Source: Trichomonas vaginalis G3
Taxonomy: Eukaryota > Parabasalia > Trichomonadida > Trichomonadidae
Direction: 5' to 3'
NCBI RefSeq assembly: GCF_026262505.1
Contig: NC_067207.1
Coordinates: 27,000,082-27,064,081, forward strand
DNA length: 64,000 nucleotides
The stretch's first letter is position 1. Each line of letters opens with the position of its first letter. Made by a program: the position numbers and the translations under genes. Under the pieces are notes generated by a model. That model was not told where the DNA came from. It worked only from the letters and a program-made list of their open reading frames with translations, and did not search any database. This document shows, in pieces, positions 1 to 9,991 of the stretch.

Positions 1-13
1 TATTGGACAAACC

Positions 14-1579
14 TCATGTACGCAGCGTTAAGGTCGACATAGTATATTTTTCATCTGAGTCGAACTTGTCGCATCCAATCGGTCCAGTTCGTGGAAATTC
101 AAGTGAGTCTCTTATCTTCTGAGAAACTTCTCCTGTTATCTCATAAACATCGTCGAAGCAACCTGTTTCATATAAAACCTTCTGACCTAACTCAGATGCT
201 CTCCAATACAATTTGACGTCGATTGGATGTCTCAATGGAAGTTTGTTTATAGCATCTTGAAGTTCTTGCAACCTCATTGGAAGTTCTTCTGGTTCAGGTT
301 GGTATCCGAACAATCCAACTCCTTTTGGAACTGTGTACTTCTTTTGTGCTATAACTTTGTCTGGAACAACTTTTGGTCTTGCTAACAATGAAAAGTTTGT
401 TTCGTCTTTTGGTACAAAAGTTTCTGTCAGCTTGTCATCTGGAATTGGTTCCAACAAACCTTTCTCGAAAAGAATGTTAACAGCTCTGACAATGTTGCAC
501 TTGCCTTTTCCGAACAATGGGTTTGTAAGACTTTCGTTCAACATGAAGTGGTTGTGGACAATTACAATCTTCAACCATGGTAAGTCTTTGTCAACAACAT
601 AGTCGTCATGTGAAGAACCTTTAGCTGTAGGTATGTTGACTCGGATATTGACATTTGCCAACGGTGCAATTTTTGACAATTGACCTCTGAGCATGTACCT
701 TGTTTTCACACATGACTCAAGATACTTCATTTTCTCATCTGTAACAAGACCAGAGTTCCTGAGACATGTAAGAATACAAGGTTCATTGACAATTGTTTCA
801 ATTGAATTGTAAATTCCATACCTTGTCAGGTTAATGTCAGACTTATTTCTGAACGGGAAGTATCCAGCATGTTGTCTGACTGCTTGAGGGTTAGGTTGGT
901 ACCATTCAAACTTCACGCTTGCAATTCCTTCAATTGCATTCAAAATATCTGAGTCGGAGTCAAACATTTGTTCTCTCTTTGTAGTCTTGAAAGCGTCAAG
1001 AAGTTGTGCGGCTGTTGTGACATTGCCATGTGCATAGTAAATATGACCATCCAAATCTGTTACGGTTAGTCTGAGATTGTATCCTTTCTTATTTCCGTCT
1101 TGAATTGCAGCAAGTACACCCATGAAGCCTTCTTTGTTCTTTCCTTCTTCAAAATTTACTGTAAAGGTTCGACCAGAAGTAATTTTACTTCTAACTTCAC
1201 GATACTTCTCATATGCATATCTTGTTCTTTCCATGGGAGCATGTGCGTCTTCACCCTTCCCTTTTTTCCGTCTCAAAGGATGCAATTGTTCGTCATGTTT
1301 CCAGTAGAATCTGGCAAAGCCGTCGTGTCCTTCAACTTGAGGTTCACTAACATCGAAAGGCATGTCCATAAGACGTTCTTCTTCTAACCTCTCTAATCTG
1401 TTTGGATAATTTGCGCGTGCTGTTTCTAGGTCCATTTCATAGCGAAGACCAGACAATTTGTCATAGACTTTTATGGGTCTTCCCTTCCTATATTTAAACT
1501 TCTTTGAAACTCTCCAACCATATCTTTCTAACTCTGCTTTTATTCTAGCAGACCTTCTGTCCATTCTATATGGGGGCAT
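14..1579 (-). pseudogene. Polinton DNA polymerase B (copy A, partial)
   Basis: N-terminal and central part of the family B, protein-primed polymerase that would copy the element. The protein starts MPPYRMDR, the same start as in copy C; the few codons further upstream are not shared and are probably not translated. The N-terminal ~120 residues are basic and rich in Arg/Lys. The polymerase palm motifs lie in the corresponding part of copy C, not here. The gene is a fossil and is also cut by the window edge. The assignment rests on its near identity with copy C, where the polymerase motifs can be read. Confidence 0.75.
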
Positions 1580-1608
1580 TTCTATAAAAATAAAAAAATG
1601 TTTTTTCT

Positions 1609-2193
1609 TTACTTTACATAACCACCGGCTGCCATAAGTCTTTGACGCCAACCCATACCAGCTAATGAAGGTTGACTTGGTTTAGTTTGGAAACTAACCT
1701 TTGGTTTTGGTTTATCTTCAGTTTTTGGTTTCTCTTCTTCTATTGGTTTTTCGTCACTTTTCGGTTCATCTGACTTTACCTCACTTGCAGGTTCAGTTGT
1801 GTCGTCAACATCTTCATAAATGTCATATGCCATTTGTTTCTGTTTTCCTTTCAACTTTTTGTGTTTGTTGTAAAGTTTAGAATATTTCGACTCTAAGTCA
1901 ATGAGATGTTCTATAATGAACTGTTGGTCAGTGAAGTAAACTTTTCCATCTGTTGTCTCGAAAATTCCTTCAGACTTCAATATTTTATTTGTGAGAGTCT
2001 GTTTCTTTTTTGAGATACTTGCCGTTCCATTTTTATGAAAAGTGACTTTGTAGTTAGGGTTTGTATTTCCCGACCTCACACTTTCTATTATTGAATTTTT
2101 CTCTTCATCTGTAAGTTCTTTGACAGGTTTTGACAATGGTTCTGAACTTTTTGTTTGTGGTGTCAAATCTACCGTTTCAACTTCTTCGGTCAT
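1609..2193 (-). CDS. Polinton acidic/basic low-complexity protein (copy A)
   Basis: A 194-residue protein found in all Polinton copies here, directly downstream of the amphipathic-protein genes and upstream of polymerase. Residues ~30-120 look globular and charged (a Lys-rich stretch is followed by an Asp/Glu-containing helix). Residues ~130-175 are a low-complexity tail of Lys, Glu, Pro and Asp, and the end is Arg/Gly rich. I do not recognise a domain. Its leader (TTTTACTGAGATGAA before ATG) matches that of the 51-aa gene upstream, which supports this start. The same gene in copy C is the one interrupted by element E1. It could be a DNA-binding core or terminal protein; that is only a guess from its charge. 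Confidence 0.6.
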   Translation of the reverse strand: MTEEVETVDLTPQTKSSEPLSKPVKELTDEEKNSIIESVRSGNTNPNYKVTFHKNGTASISKKKQTLTNKILKSEGIFETTDGKVYFTDQQFIIEHLIDLESKYSKLYNKHKKLKGKQKQMAYDIYEDVDDTTEPASEVKSDEPKSDEKPIEEEKPKTEDKPKPKVSFQTKPSQPSLAGMGWRQRLMAAGGYVK

Positions 2194-2213
2194 TTCATCT
2201 CAGTAAAAAATTT
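2194..2213 (-). promoter_or_regulatory. Shared leader/promoter-like motif before two Polinton genes
   Basis: Read on the minus strand, TTTTACTGAGATGAA stands directly before the ATG of the 194-aa gene. The same block stands before the 51-aa gene at 2369-2387. Repetition at two starts in one element suggests a core promoter or initiator; function is inferred only. Confidence 0.4.
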
Positions 2214-2368
2214 TAGTTTGGTTTGTTTTCAACTGGTTGTTGAGGTTTTTTAAGTCGGTCTAAAACTTCTTGAGGTATAGGAAGAACTTGACAAACACGT
2301 GGTTGTGTAACTGCTGGAAGCCGACAAAGCCATCTTGAGCCCATTTGTCTCAAAGCTGTATTGTTCAT
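2213..2368 (-). CDS. Polinton 51-aa small protein (copy A)
   Basis: Short reading frame of 51 residues (MNNTALRQMGSRWLCRL... ending VENKPN). It lies between the 133-aa and 194-aa genes with short spacers and has the same TTTTACTGAGATGAA leader as the 194-aa gene. The block is also present in copies B2 and C, which supports it being a real gene. It is basic and proline-containing in its second half, with no recognised domain. Function unknown; its position among putative structural genes hints at a virion component, by inference only. Confidence 0.5.
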   Translation of the reverse strand: MNNTALRQMGSRWLCRLPAVTQPRVCQVLPIPQEVLDRLKKPQQPVENKPN

Positions 2369-2387
2369 TTCATCTCAGTAAAAAAAT

Positions 2388-2789
2388 TTACATTCCCCAC
2401 GTTTGAGGCGGTTGCGGTTGGTTGTTGTTTACCCACTGTTGTGCATGGTTATATCCTCTGTTAAAGAATCTTTCACCTTGGTCCATATAGTGTCCTGCTT
2501 GGTTATAGTAGTCATTTGCTTTGTTATAATAGTTTCCTGCTTGTCTTCCTACATTGTCCATCCATCCTTGAACTTTTCCTCTTGTTTCAGGATTTGGAAT
2601 AAGATTTGCTGCATCTCGTGCTACCTCCCAACCTTTCTGTACAGTTTGTATAATAGGTTGTGCTTTCTCTTTCAGTATACCTAATGTACTCAAAATCTTC
2701 CTTCCAATTCCAAATGCACCTCTGGCTAGTGTTCCCACTGCGGGCAAAAATCTAGATGCGACTCCTGCTAATGCGCCAAATAAACCCAT
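2388..2789 (-). CDS. Polinton amphipathic 133-aa protein (copy A)
   Basis: 133 residues. The first ~35 form a glycine/alanine-rich hydrophobic amphipathic segment (MGLFGALAGVASRFLPAVG), followed by a helical region and then a Gln/Asn/Tyr-rich tail from ~85 on. It starts only 16 bp from the divergently transcribed integrase, so the two genes share a tiny promoter region. Small, membrane-active-looking proteins with an N-terminal amphipathic helix are typical of minor capsid proteins of adenovirus/Polinton-type elements (pVI-like), but I cannot show homology. It could equally be a membrane-disrupting or scaffold protein. Confidence 0.55.
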   Translation of the reverse strand: MGLFGALAGVASRFLPAVGTLARGAFGIGRKILSTLGILKEKAQPIIQTVQKGWEVARDAANLIPNPETRGKVQGWMDNVGRQAGNYYNKANDYYNQAGHYMDQGERFFNRGYNHAQQWVNNNQPQPPQTWGM

Positions 2790-2805
2790 TTCTTATGGGT
2801 TAAAA

Positions 2806-3636
2806 ATGACGAATTCAAACAAGGACCCGTATGTTTCTAAAGCGACAAAGAAAGCACTCATGGTAAAAATCTTTAGTTCAACACCAAATGCTTGGTTTAT
2901 GGATATCTTGGAAAACATTCCGAGAGTTAGAACAGATGGACCACCATACTGGCTAATATTTGTCGGTCAAAACACAAGATACTGTGAAGCCATACCATTA
3001 CAGTCCAAAAATATTTTAGATGTGAAAACTGCTTTGACAATATTCGTTGACAAATACCATCCAACAAAACTGACATCTGACTGTGAAAGTTCTTTCAAAT
3101 CAGACGATATTAAAAACTATCTGCGTTCAAAAAATGTAAACCAATATTTCATTGTCGACCAAAACCATTCTGCTCTTGGTGTCATTGACAGTTGTATAAA
3201 AATCTTAAGAGACTTAAACCAACCACAAGGTGGTGAAGCAAATGAAATGTCATATGACGACAAGTATAGACATTTCTCCATGGCAAAGATGAGACAAGTT
3301 TTAAATATTTACAATAGCCGTAAACAAAAAGGTTTGGGAAACCACTCCCCCGAAGAAATGAAAAACAACCCCGACTTAGAGAAAGACTATATATTTAATA
3401 GTTTAGTCAAAAGAGACAAACAAGAAAGAATGCCAGGCTTCAAACTTAAGAAAGGTGACAAAGTAAAAATAGAAATACCTAAACGCGACCCATATGAAAA
3501 TACTATTGACTATGACAACAATGGGAACTCGACAGGTACTCACGTTCGTGTTCGTAAAAATAGAAGAAAGTATACAAGAGAATATTATGAAGTTTTAGGC
3601 AAACATGGCAAAATGTACACTGCAAGCAGAAGATAA
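2806..3636 (+). CDS. Polinton retroviral-type integrase (copy A)
   Basis: Integrase that would join the element's ends to target DNA. 276 residues are readable. The rve core runs from ~residue 30 (FMDIL, first acidic residue) through LTSDCESSF (second acidic residue, ~100) to an NHSALGVID block where the third catalytic position is expected. A Lys-rich linker follows, then a C-terminal SH3-like basic domain (~215-276: GDKVKIEIP, then HVRVRKNRRKY). Divergent to the 133-aa protein gene with a 16-bp gap. Family: Polinton c-integrase. The gene belongs to a fossil element and I do not claim that it is functional. Confidence 0.8.
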   Translation: MTNSNKDPYVSKATKKALMVKIFSSTPNAWFMDILENIPRVRTDGPPYWLIFVGQNTRYCEAIPLQSKNILDVKTALTIFVDKYHPTKLTSDCESSFKSDDIKNYLRSKNVNQYFIVDQNHSALGVIDSCIKILRDLNQPQGGEANEMSYDDKYRHFSMAKMRQVLNIYNSRKQKGLGNHSPEEMKNNPDLEKDYIFNSLVKRDKQERMPGFKLKKGDKVKIEIPKRDPYENTIDYDNNGNSTGTHVRVRKNRRKYTREYYEVLGKHGKMYTASRR

Positions 3637-3788
3637 AACTACTATTGTCAGACCTCGTTTCAAACTTGTCAAAGTTCAAGGTGGTATACTTTCAAAGACA
3701 GTTCCTAACAAATATAAGACAACTCCTGACGAATATGCTAAAGAAGTTGAAAATGACGACTAAGCATTTCTATACCATGCGTAAACTG

Positions 3789-5132
3789 TCATGTAAGGTG
3801 GCATGTAGTCTTTACTTGTCCCGTTGTTTGCGTATACCCTGAAACGCGATGTATATGGTTTCCTCCTCCCTCAGTGTTACTCCAGTAACAATCTATAGCA
3901 AACTTAACGTTGTTTTTAACATCATATCCTTTACCTTTTGTCATTGATGACCAATCCCAATATCTATGACTATGCCAACCTGCGTTAGTTGTACTTAAAT
4001 CTATGTAGTGACTGTGCGCAGGTAAATTTGCACCTGAAATCGTTTTACTTCCACCTGTTTCCTTTGAAGAGTTTGCACAATACAAAAACCTGTCGACTAT
4101 TTGAGTCCAAGTTCCAAAACCAAATACTACTTCTGGTCTGGTAGAGTTCATTGACGTGTAAATAGAACCTATAGGATATAGTGTTTGAAGTATTTCTGTC
4201 TTTAACGTTTGAAGCTCTGTTTTGTCAGCTTTTTTATCATATAAATCTTGAGCAGTGAATTTAACTTTTTTTTCATCCTCCATGACATAGACATTTCTAC
4301 ATCTAATGTCTTTATCCGATGTTAAACCTTCTGGAAAGTTAGGAGGTTTAAAATATAATCCACCCCCACCAGTTTCTTCAATCGTTCCTAAAATACTTTC
4401 TATACCAACAGTTGAGAAGAAGGTATGTGTATGTCCAACGTCACTTTTCTTGTTTAAGGTTTCTTGTAAGTTTGTAATATTTGCAATGGTATGTGTATGG
4501 TTCTTGTCAGCTTTGCCATCTAACTTTTCTTGTAAGTTTGTAATATTTGCAATGGTATGTGTATGGTTCTTATCCGCTTTAAGGTCTAAACATCCTGAAA
4601 CCCACCCTGTATTGGCTTTACCTTCTAAAATCTTCGATGTCCGTTCATGGTACCATTCAACCCTTTTTATAATTTCATTGTCTTTTTCATCCACATATTC
4701 CTTATTTGCCTTCTTCACTAACCCACTAGCCAGATATGCTAACTCATCGTCAACATACTCTTTGTCAGCTTTCTTTTCAACATCCTCTTTCGTTGCATAT
4801 GTTGCATCTGCTCTGTCATGTTCTTCTTGAACTTTTTCAATGACATACTCTTTGTCAGCTTTGTTGTCAACATCTGCTTTCAAAAGAAGTTCTTTTATAG
4901 GTTTCTCGTTTAAAGTTCCTTTTGTTGGATTTATACAAACAGTATGGTTCTTACTGTCTTGAAATAGAAACTCGTCTGTCATTGGGTTTATCGTCAGTTT
5001 TAAGTTTCCTTCTTTCAATGACTCAGATATCTTAGAATAGTTTGAAAAGTTTGTTGTGTTCTTATTTAGAGCTTGCAAAATGAGTTGTCGGTTGTGTTGT
5101 ATTTCTCTCATAGACCCTGTTTCATTTGACAT
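3789..5132 (-). CDS. Polinton fibre-like protein with phage-type tip domain (copy A)
   Basis: 447 residues. Residues 1-70 are an N-terminal head conserved among the copies (MREIQHNRQLI, then FSNYSKISESL). Residues ~85-240 hold many KADKEYVD and NHTHTIANIT repeats, typical of trimeric fibre shafts and linkers. The C-terminal ~130 residues (LYPIGSIYTSMNSTRPE, FGFGTWTQIVDRFLYCA, LPAHSHYI) resemble the tip domain of phage tail fibres and gp10/collar-type proteins. Likely a trimeric receptor-binding spike. It is divergent to the 282-aa-type gene with 18 bp between the starts. The shaft repeats vary between copies. The recognition of the tip is from motif memory and would need a profile search. Confidence 0.65.
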   Translation of the reverse strand: MSNETGSMREIQHNRQLILQALNKNTTNFSNYSKISESLKEGNLKLTINPMTDEFLFQDSKNHTVCINPTKGTLNEKPIKELLLKADVDNKADKEYVIEKVQEEHDRADATYATKEDVEKKADKEYVDDELAYLASGLVKKANKEYVDEKDNEIIKRVEWYHERTSKILEGKANTGWVSGCLDLKADKNHTHTIANITNLQEKLDGKADKNHTHTIANITNLQETLNKKSDVGHTHTFFSTVGIESILGTIEETGGGGLYFKPPNFPEGLTSDKDIRCRNVYVMEDEKKVKFTAQDLYDKKADKTELQTLKTEILQTLYPIGSIYTSMNSTRPEVVFGFGTWTQIVDRFLYCANSSKETGGSKTISGANLPAHSHYIDLSTTNAGWHSHRYWDWSSMTKGKGYDVKNNVKFAIDCYWSNTEGGGNHIHRVSGYTQTTGQVKTTCHLT

Positions 5133-5150
5133 TTTTATTCTAGATAAAAT

Positions 5151-5995
5151 ATGCTTTCAATAGAAAAAGAAAATTCAAGAGTTGCTACAACTAAACCATT
5201 AGATGAACTTTTTACTAATGTCGGTCAAAAGTTTGAGACAGAGACCGTAAAGCATGAAGGCTATCGTTTTGACTACCCATTGAGATGGTTAAGAGACCCA
5301 TCCGTCACAAAAGCTGTTGGCTTTCGTAGAATGAAGTTCATTTCAGAAGCCATACATGGTTTCCCATTTACGGTCGGTTTTGAAATTCGATACTATAACA
5401 AAGAAAAACGTACGTATGAGAAATTTGAACAGGGAAAACTTTTACAAGTTAGTTTGCTTGTAAACTTAGAAACAACTCTTCAAGCTTTTCAAGAAAAAAA
5501 AAACGATATCTATCTCGAATATGCAAAACAGTACAACATTGACGAAGGAGAGTACCATCTCGATATTATATATGACAGGAAAAATGCAACTGTTAAAATC
5601 AATAGAATAGAAGACCTTGGAGAAGACGTTTATATTTCTACAAAATATAACAACTTGGCATGGTATAGATTTTTGAGGATGTTAAATCAGCCTGCAGAAT
5701 ATCCAGTACACCCGAACTTTTATGAAGTCGAAAACCTAATGGAACATATGAAAATGTTTTCGACTCAGATGCTATTATAGTTCATGCTTCATTTTCTGGC
5801 GCCCAAAACTCTTTTTATGCTTGGCAAATGACTTTACGAAAAACCTACAAAGCTATACGAACCACCAAGTGGAAGTATTTCAGACTTTCAAAGTATGGTT
5901 TACTACAGATGGAAGAAAGAGAATAATTCCATTATACCACGCGTTTTACTTAGAACTTAGTTTCATATACAACTACTATCGAACGGTAAAAATAT
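5151..5995 (+). pseudogene. Polinton conserved 282-aa-type protein, candidate capsid component (copy A)
   Basis: The readable start (MLSIEKENSRVATTKPLDEL) matches the whole 282-residue version at 13,212-14,060. The family has aromatic and beta-strand-like segments throughout and no transmembrane segment. Its place between the fibre gene and the small amphipathic-protein gene suggests a virion structural protein such as a penton or single-jelly-roll minor capsid protein. I see no decisive motif. This copy is broken. Confidence 0.5.
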
Positions 5996-6002
5996 AATTT
6001 TT

Positions 6003-6241
6003 AATACGGTTGAGGTGTTGGATTTGGTTGCCAACTAGACTGTGGTGCAGGTTCAGGCTGTTGTATAACAGGAGCTTGTTCTTCTGGTTCAGGTCTTTAG
6101 GTATAATACCAACGAACTGACCTACTCTTTTGCCAATATTTTGACTCCGTTCCAAATTCCTTTTCCTACGGTTTTGACGCCATTCCATATACCTCTTCCA
6201 ACATTTCGAAAGAAGTTTCCTATTCTTCCAAAGAACCCATT
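6003..6241 (-). pseudogene. Polinton 80-aa amphipathic/proline-rich protein (copy A)
   Basis: Corresponds to the 80-residue protein that is whole at 12,965-13,207 and 33,384-33,626. That protein has an N-terminal set of glycine/aromatic amphipathic repeats (GRGIWNGVK units) and a Pro/Gln-rich tail. Possibly a small core or membrane-active capsid peptide. Broken in this copy. Confidence 0.45.
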
Positions 6242-6260
6242 TTACTATATGTAAAAATCT

Positions 6261-6619
6261 AATGTCCACCTAGTCTCTTACGTTTCCTGTTGAGTTCCAT
6301 AGCATTTTTTAACTGGAGCTCATACATTCTATTTCTCCTCTGGTAGAAAACATACTCGGTCAACTCCTGTGTTCGCGTCATCTGCATAGAGTTGTTTATA
6401 TCCCACTTCAGGGTTTGTATAAAACTCTTTCCATCTCATATTTGCATACCATGGTGGCAAACCTAACGCAGCGTCATTTGACATGGCAGTTTGCATTTGT
6501 ACATCTGTTGGCACTTGACCATAGTTTGCCATTGCAGTTTGTATTCTAACTTCATTTGGAATATTCTCTGGGTTTGGTTGTCCAGGTTGCTGTGCATTCG
6601 CTAAGTTCTGTGCGTCCAT
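6261..6619 (-). pseudogene. Polinton 120-aa Gln/Asn-rich protein (copy A)
   Basis: Copy of the 120-residue protein best seen at 12,584-12,946. The N-terminal half has two imperfect repeats of VRIQTAMAN/VQMQTAMSN. The middle holds WYANMRWKEFYTNPE, and the C-terminus is a basic helix (NRKRKRLGGH). Function unknown; the position suggests a structural protein. Fossil copy. Confidence 0.45.
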
Positions 6620-6642
6620 TTAATATTAGATAAAAATATCTC

Positions 6643-6774
6643 TTACGAGTACATATACTGAACATTTGCAGACATTGGTTCATCTTCATATTCTCTGTAC
6701 TTTTCTGCCACGTCAAATAAGTAAATGACACAATGGAAAAAACCTAAAACAAGTAGTCCTATTTCAAACCACAT
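6643..6774 (-). CDS. Polinton 43-aa single-pass membrane protein (copy A)
   Basis: 43 residues: an N-terminal hydrophobic helix (IGLLVLGFFHCVIYLFDVA type) followed by an acidic tail ending VQYMYS. It overlaps the end of the methyltransferase gene and is kept at the same place in copies B1 and C, which argues that it is a real gene. Likely a small membrane protein of the element; function unknown. Confidence 0.5.
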   Translation of the reverse strand: MWFEIGLLVLGFFHCVIYLFDVAEKYREYEDEPMSANVQYMYS

Positions 6775-6779
6775 TTACT

Positions 6780-7575
6780 TACCAAAAAATTTCTTTGTTG
6801 TGACACTTTCTCCAGTTTATAGGACCTCTCTCATATATCTATCTTATCGTATCTAAACTCATAGTCATGTATGTCCTCTAACCATCTCATAACGTTTCCA
6901 AACCACTTTTATCGGATGTAAAGTAAAAGCATGGATGGTTATGTAAAACGTCTAAAGTTTCTAAAGAGTCTCTCAAAGTCCAGTCTACTTGGTATTGAAA
7001 ATCCCATGTGTTATAGAACGGCGGGTCTACTATAAAGAAAACATTTTCCTTGTCTTTGTATTTTTCATACAACTCTGTCCAACGACATCTCACAAACTCT
7101 ATACCCTCAGTATATTTTTCTATGTTCTCTTTGAAAACCTTTGTATAGTTAAAGATAAAACTTTTGACATAAGTGTTTCAATGTCATGAACTCTTATAGC
7201 ACCACTATATAATAGTCTAGAAGATATACTATCCCAGTCAATATACTCTGCTTTTTTCAAAACCTCTCTGACAGTATTTTTCTTATCTAATGGTATACGT
7301 TCCATCTTACCTATAGGTATCTTTTCTTTTAACTCTTTCAATATTTTGTTTGTGTCTGGTATATGTTTGAGACGGTTCATATAGTTGTCGAAGTCATTGC
7401 ATATAATCTTTGAGTCAGGAAATACAGTATGGCACAAATGAGATATATAGAAACTTCCACCGAACAAATCTACAAATGTTAGACCATTCGGTAGTTTCTT
7501 AAGTTCTCTCAATAGAATATCTTTACATCTACTCTTATTTCCAAAGAAGGGTAACGGTGGTTTTGTAAAATTCAT
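6780..7575 (-). pseudogene. Polinton N6-adenine DNA methyltransferase (copy A)
   Basis: D12/Dam-class methyltransferase gene that is whole in copy C (34,148-34,966). Here the AdoMet-binding start (PLPFFGNKSRCKD) and the VDPPFYNTW catalytic block can both be read, but the copy is broken. It would methylate adenine in the element's own DNA. Confidence 0.7.
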
Positions 7576-7685
7576 TTTATATATATATAATAAAAATGTT
7601 TTTACCTGAAAAGTGACAGAAAAGTGACAAAACATGAAAACATATATATTTTGTGAAAAGCTCCTGGAAGACCCGTATATAAGAA

Positions 7686-7760
7686 CTTCATTTATACTAA
7701 ACATCTTCAGGGGCTAGAGGGGCGCAGCCCTGGAAGCCCCACTAACTTTTTTTTTTTTAA
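7686..7760. repeat. Right terminal inverted repeat of Polinton copy A
   Basis: The block from CTTCATTTATACTAAACATC to the T-run is the inverted counterpart of 11,972-12,055 and 24,766-24,840. It contains a small GC-rich hairpin (GGGC-GCA-GCCC) at the tip of which copies differ while pairing is kept. It marks the element end. Confidence 0.7.
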
Positions 7761-8691
7761 TGTATAAATAAATAAATAATAAAAAAACTTCATTGATACC
7801 ATAAACTAAAGAAAAAAATAATGATTCAGATAGGGCTGTACAAGATTTAAAAAAACATTGCCGGGTTACCGTAGAGGCCTAAAAAAATCGCGCCTCGGCG
7901 GCAAGCCGCCTCGGCATTAAGAATGCGCATCTAAATTTTTATATGTCCTTCTTTCTTTTATTTTTCCCTTCCCTTTCTTTTCTTTTTCTTTTTTCCCCTC
8001 CTCTTGCTCTCATTTACCTTTTTTTCCTTTTCTCATCATTTTTCAAAATTTAAAATTTTTATCAAAAATCTTGCCTATAAAAGCAGACTATGGAACCTTT
8101 TAATGCCTCTTAATCAATATTATACATGCATGTATTGTTTAATATTAACTTTTCTGTACATTAAATATGATATCTCCAAAGTATGAATGCCTTGTAACGA
8201 AACGAAAACTTAATTTTATGTTGAATATTTGTCACAAACATTAGATTATTAAAATATATGTTGGATATCCCTTAGTATGAGACTTCATGACTCTTGTTGT
8301 CTAACGTGAGCTTTGGATTGCAAGCTCTGTGGTTAACGAACATAAATTAATTGTAAAGTTTTCAAAAATTTTCATTGTTTCTATCAGCATCTATTTTTCC
8401 TTTAAAATAATATATTTGTATGAATACAATATTTAGTAATTTTTTTATTTCCCATAATTTCATTCAAAATTTCAGAAAAAATTAATTTCTATTCAATATT
8501 ATTTCAGCTTCAAAACACTTCATTCTTATAGATGTTGATTCACTAAAGTGTGATTCTATTTATATGAGGTAGGGGCATGAGGCTCGGCAAGTCTTATTGC
8601 TTTTTACCTCAATTTAGGTATTAAATGATTATAATGATTCATAGTGGCCGCTGCTGACTGGCCATCAGCAGTCCCCTGGCCAAGATTAATA
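7761..8691. mobile_element. hAT-type element left end and non-coding arm (segment X)
   Basis: No gene is seen here. After ~70 bp of AT-rich spacer, TAGGGCTGTACAAG at 7,831 looks like a hAT terminus. It is followed by a GC-rich mini-hairpin (GGCGGC-AA-GCCGCC, about 7,896-7,915), a pyrimidine-rich run and AT-rich DNA. The same ~730 bp recur at 20,650-21,370 and 39,409-40,200, each starting at the same TAGGGCTG. It would be the arm beyond the 3' end of the hAT transposase relic at 10,189-11,159; the mariner at 8,694 sits inside it. Confidence 0.55.
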
Positions 8692-8693
8692 TA

Positions 8694-9989
8694 GGGTGTC
8701 CAAAGGTGTGTTTAGCACAAACCTGAATACTGCGAATAGAAATAAACAAGTTACATATATATAAAGTTTATTTAAATATAATCACCATTGGATTCAATCA
8801 CGCGTTCGCAGCGATCGATCCAGGCTTGAAAGACACGCTTTAAATCATCATGAGAAAATTGCTCAAATTGCTCTCTTACAAAATTTTCAAGATCATCTGG
8901 ACTCGCGAATTCGCGTCCTTCAGCTCTCTTTTTAGCGTGCCGAATAAATAAAAGTCAGAGGGTGCAATATCAGGTGAATAAATTGGGTTTGGAACAACTT
9001 TGACATTTTTTTCACCAAGTAATTCATTACCTTATGACTTTTGTGAACTCTTGAATTATCAAAATGAATTGCAAACTTTTGTTTTTGTTGTTTGGATTTC
9101 TCAAACTCATCAGAATTGATAATTTGAGTAAGAACATTGTCAATTAGATACTGAGCATTCATCGTATTAGGTTTTTGAAGAATATCAATTGCGATGATGC
9201 CATTCACGCCCCAAAAAACCGACAACATCATCATTGGTGTGTCAATTTTTTTCTTCGGGAATGTTTGCGGATTTTCATCCTTCGGGATCCACATGATTTT
9301 GGCTTCTGTTGCATATTGAAACAAAGACTCGTCCCCTGTTACTAAAAAGCGAAACTTCTTGGATTGATACGCACCCAATATAGAGAGGAGCTCTTTCGAA
9401 GATTGGACTCTAGATTTTTTTTGAACTGAATTAAGGTTGTGCGGAACCCAACGTGTATACGCTAGTTTGTAGTTCAAATAATTGTGCAGATAATAACTGA
9501 CTGTTGTACGTGGTATCTTTGTCATCTCCTCTATCCTTCTGAGTGATGCTCTTGGGTCTTCATCTAGCGCTTGAAGAATTGCTTTGATTTTTCTTTGATC
9601 CGGCGATTTTTTGTCAATTTTTATGATGGGCGCTTTTTTGTTCATGAAGTGATACATCCTAATATGATACGTTACAGTGGAATAGCTAGGAGCATCCATA
9701 CCGAAGCATTTTACCAATGTCTCGTAGATTTTTTACAGTCTTTGCATTTTTTTGCAAGAGCGCGGATGTTTTCTTTATGATTCATTAAAAAATGAAAAAA
9801 ATCCCGCCAAAATTTCCCGCGAAACCGCCTCTTGTCTCAAAATTCATTTTATATCCCGGCATGGCGCCAAAATACAACTTACTCATCATATACATATATT
9901 CATATTTTTTATTATATATTTATAATCAGCATATATCTCCTTTAATAGTCTCATATAGAGCGCTGTGCTAAACGCACCTTTGGACACCC
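8694..9989 (-). mobile_element. mariner transposon, copy 1
   Basis: A 1,296-bp element bounded by inverted repeats (GGGTGTCCAAAGGTG at the left, its complement at the right) and flanked by TA at 8,692-8,693 and 9,990-9,991, the mariner target duplication. The size and design match the trichomonad Tvmar1 type. It encodes a mariner transposase on the minus strand (8,772-9,785). The two inverted repeats differ at a few positions outside the first ~19 bp. It is inserted in the hAT arm, so it is younger than that arm. Confidence 0.9.
8772..9785 (-). pseudogene. mariner transposase (broken)
   Basis: Tc1/mariner transposase cutting and joining at TA sites. The expected frame starts MNHKENIRALAKKCKDC at 9,785 and ends ERVIESNGDY near 8,772. 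The paired helix-turn-helix region (residues ~30-130) contains ASLRRIEEMTKIPRTTVSYY. Catalytic aspartates are in TGDESLFQ and IHFDNSRVHKS, and the third is in an SPDIAPSDFYLFG-type block. The longest open part is 8,932-9,717 (261 codons). One frameshift lies near 9,730-9,745, at the N-terminal side, and another near 9,005-9,030, before the third aspartate. This copy therefore cannot make a full-length transposase of the usual ~340 residues. Confidence 0.85.
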
Positions 9990-9991
9990 TA

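Larger units (their letters stand above)
1..7760 (-). mobile_element. Polinton/Maverick copy A (left end outside window)
   Basis: Polinton (Maverick) fossil, compact type. Parts from left to right: protein-primed DNA polymerase B (-), acidic protein (-), 51-aa protein (-), amphipathic 133-aa protein (-), retroviral-type integrase (+), fibre-like protein (-), a conserved 282-aa-type protein (+), two small proteins (-), a 43-aa membrane protein (-) and an N6-adenine DNA methyltransferase (-). The right terminal repeat lies at about 7,686-7,760 and ends in a T-run. The copy is broken in a handful of places but most genes are readable. Near identity with copy C suggests a recent age. I recognise no packaging ATPase, adenoviral-type protease or double-jelly-roll capsid gene. 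Confidence 0.85.

Noticed and set aside
5151-5995. Firm assignment of the 282-aa protein as major capsid protein
   Set aside because: Too short for a double jelly roll and no diagnostic motif; kept as a candidate minor capsid/penton only.
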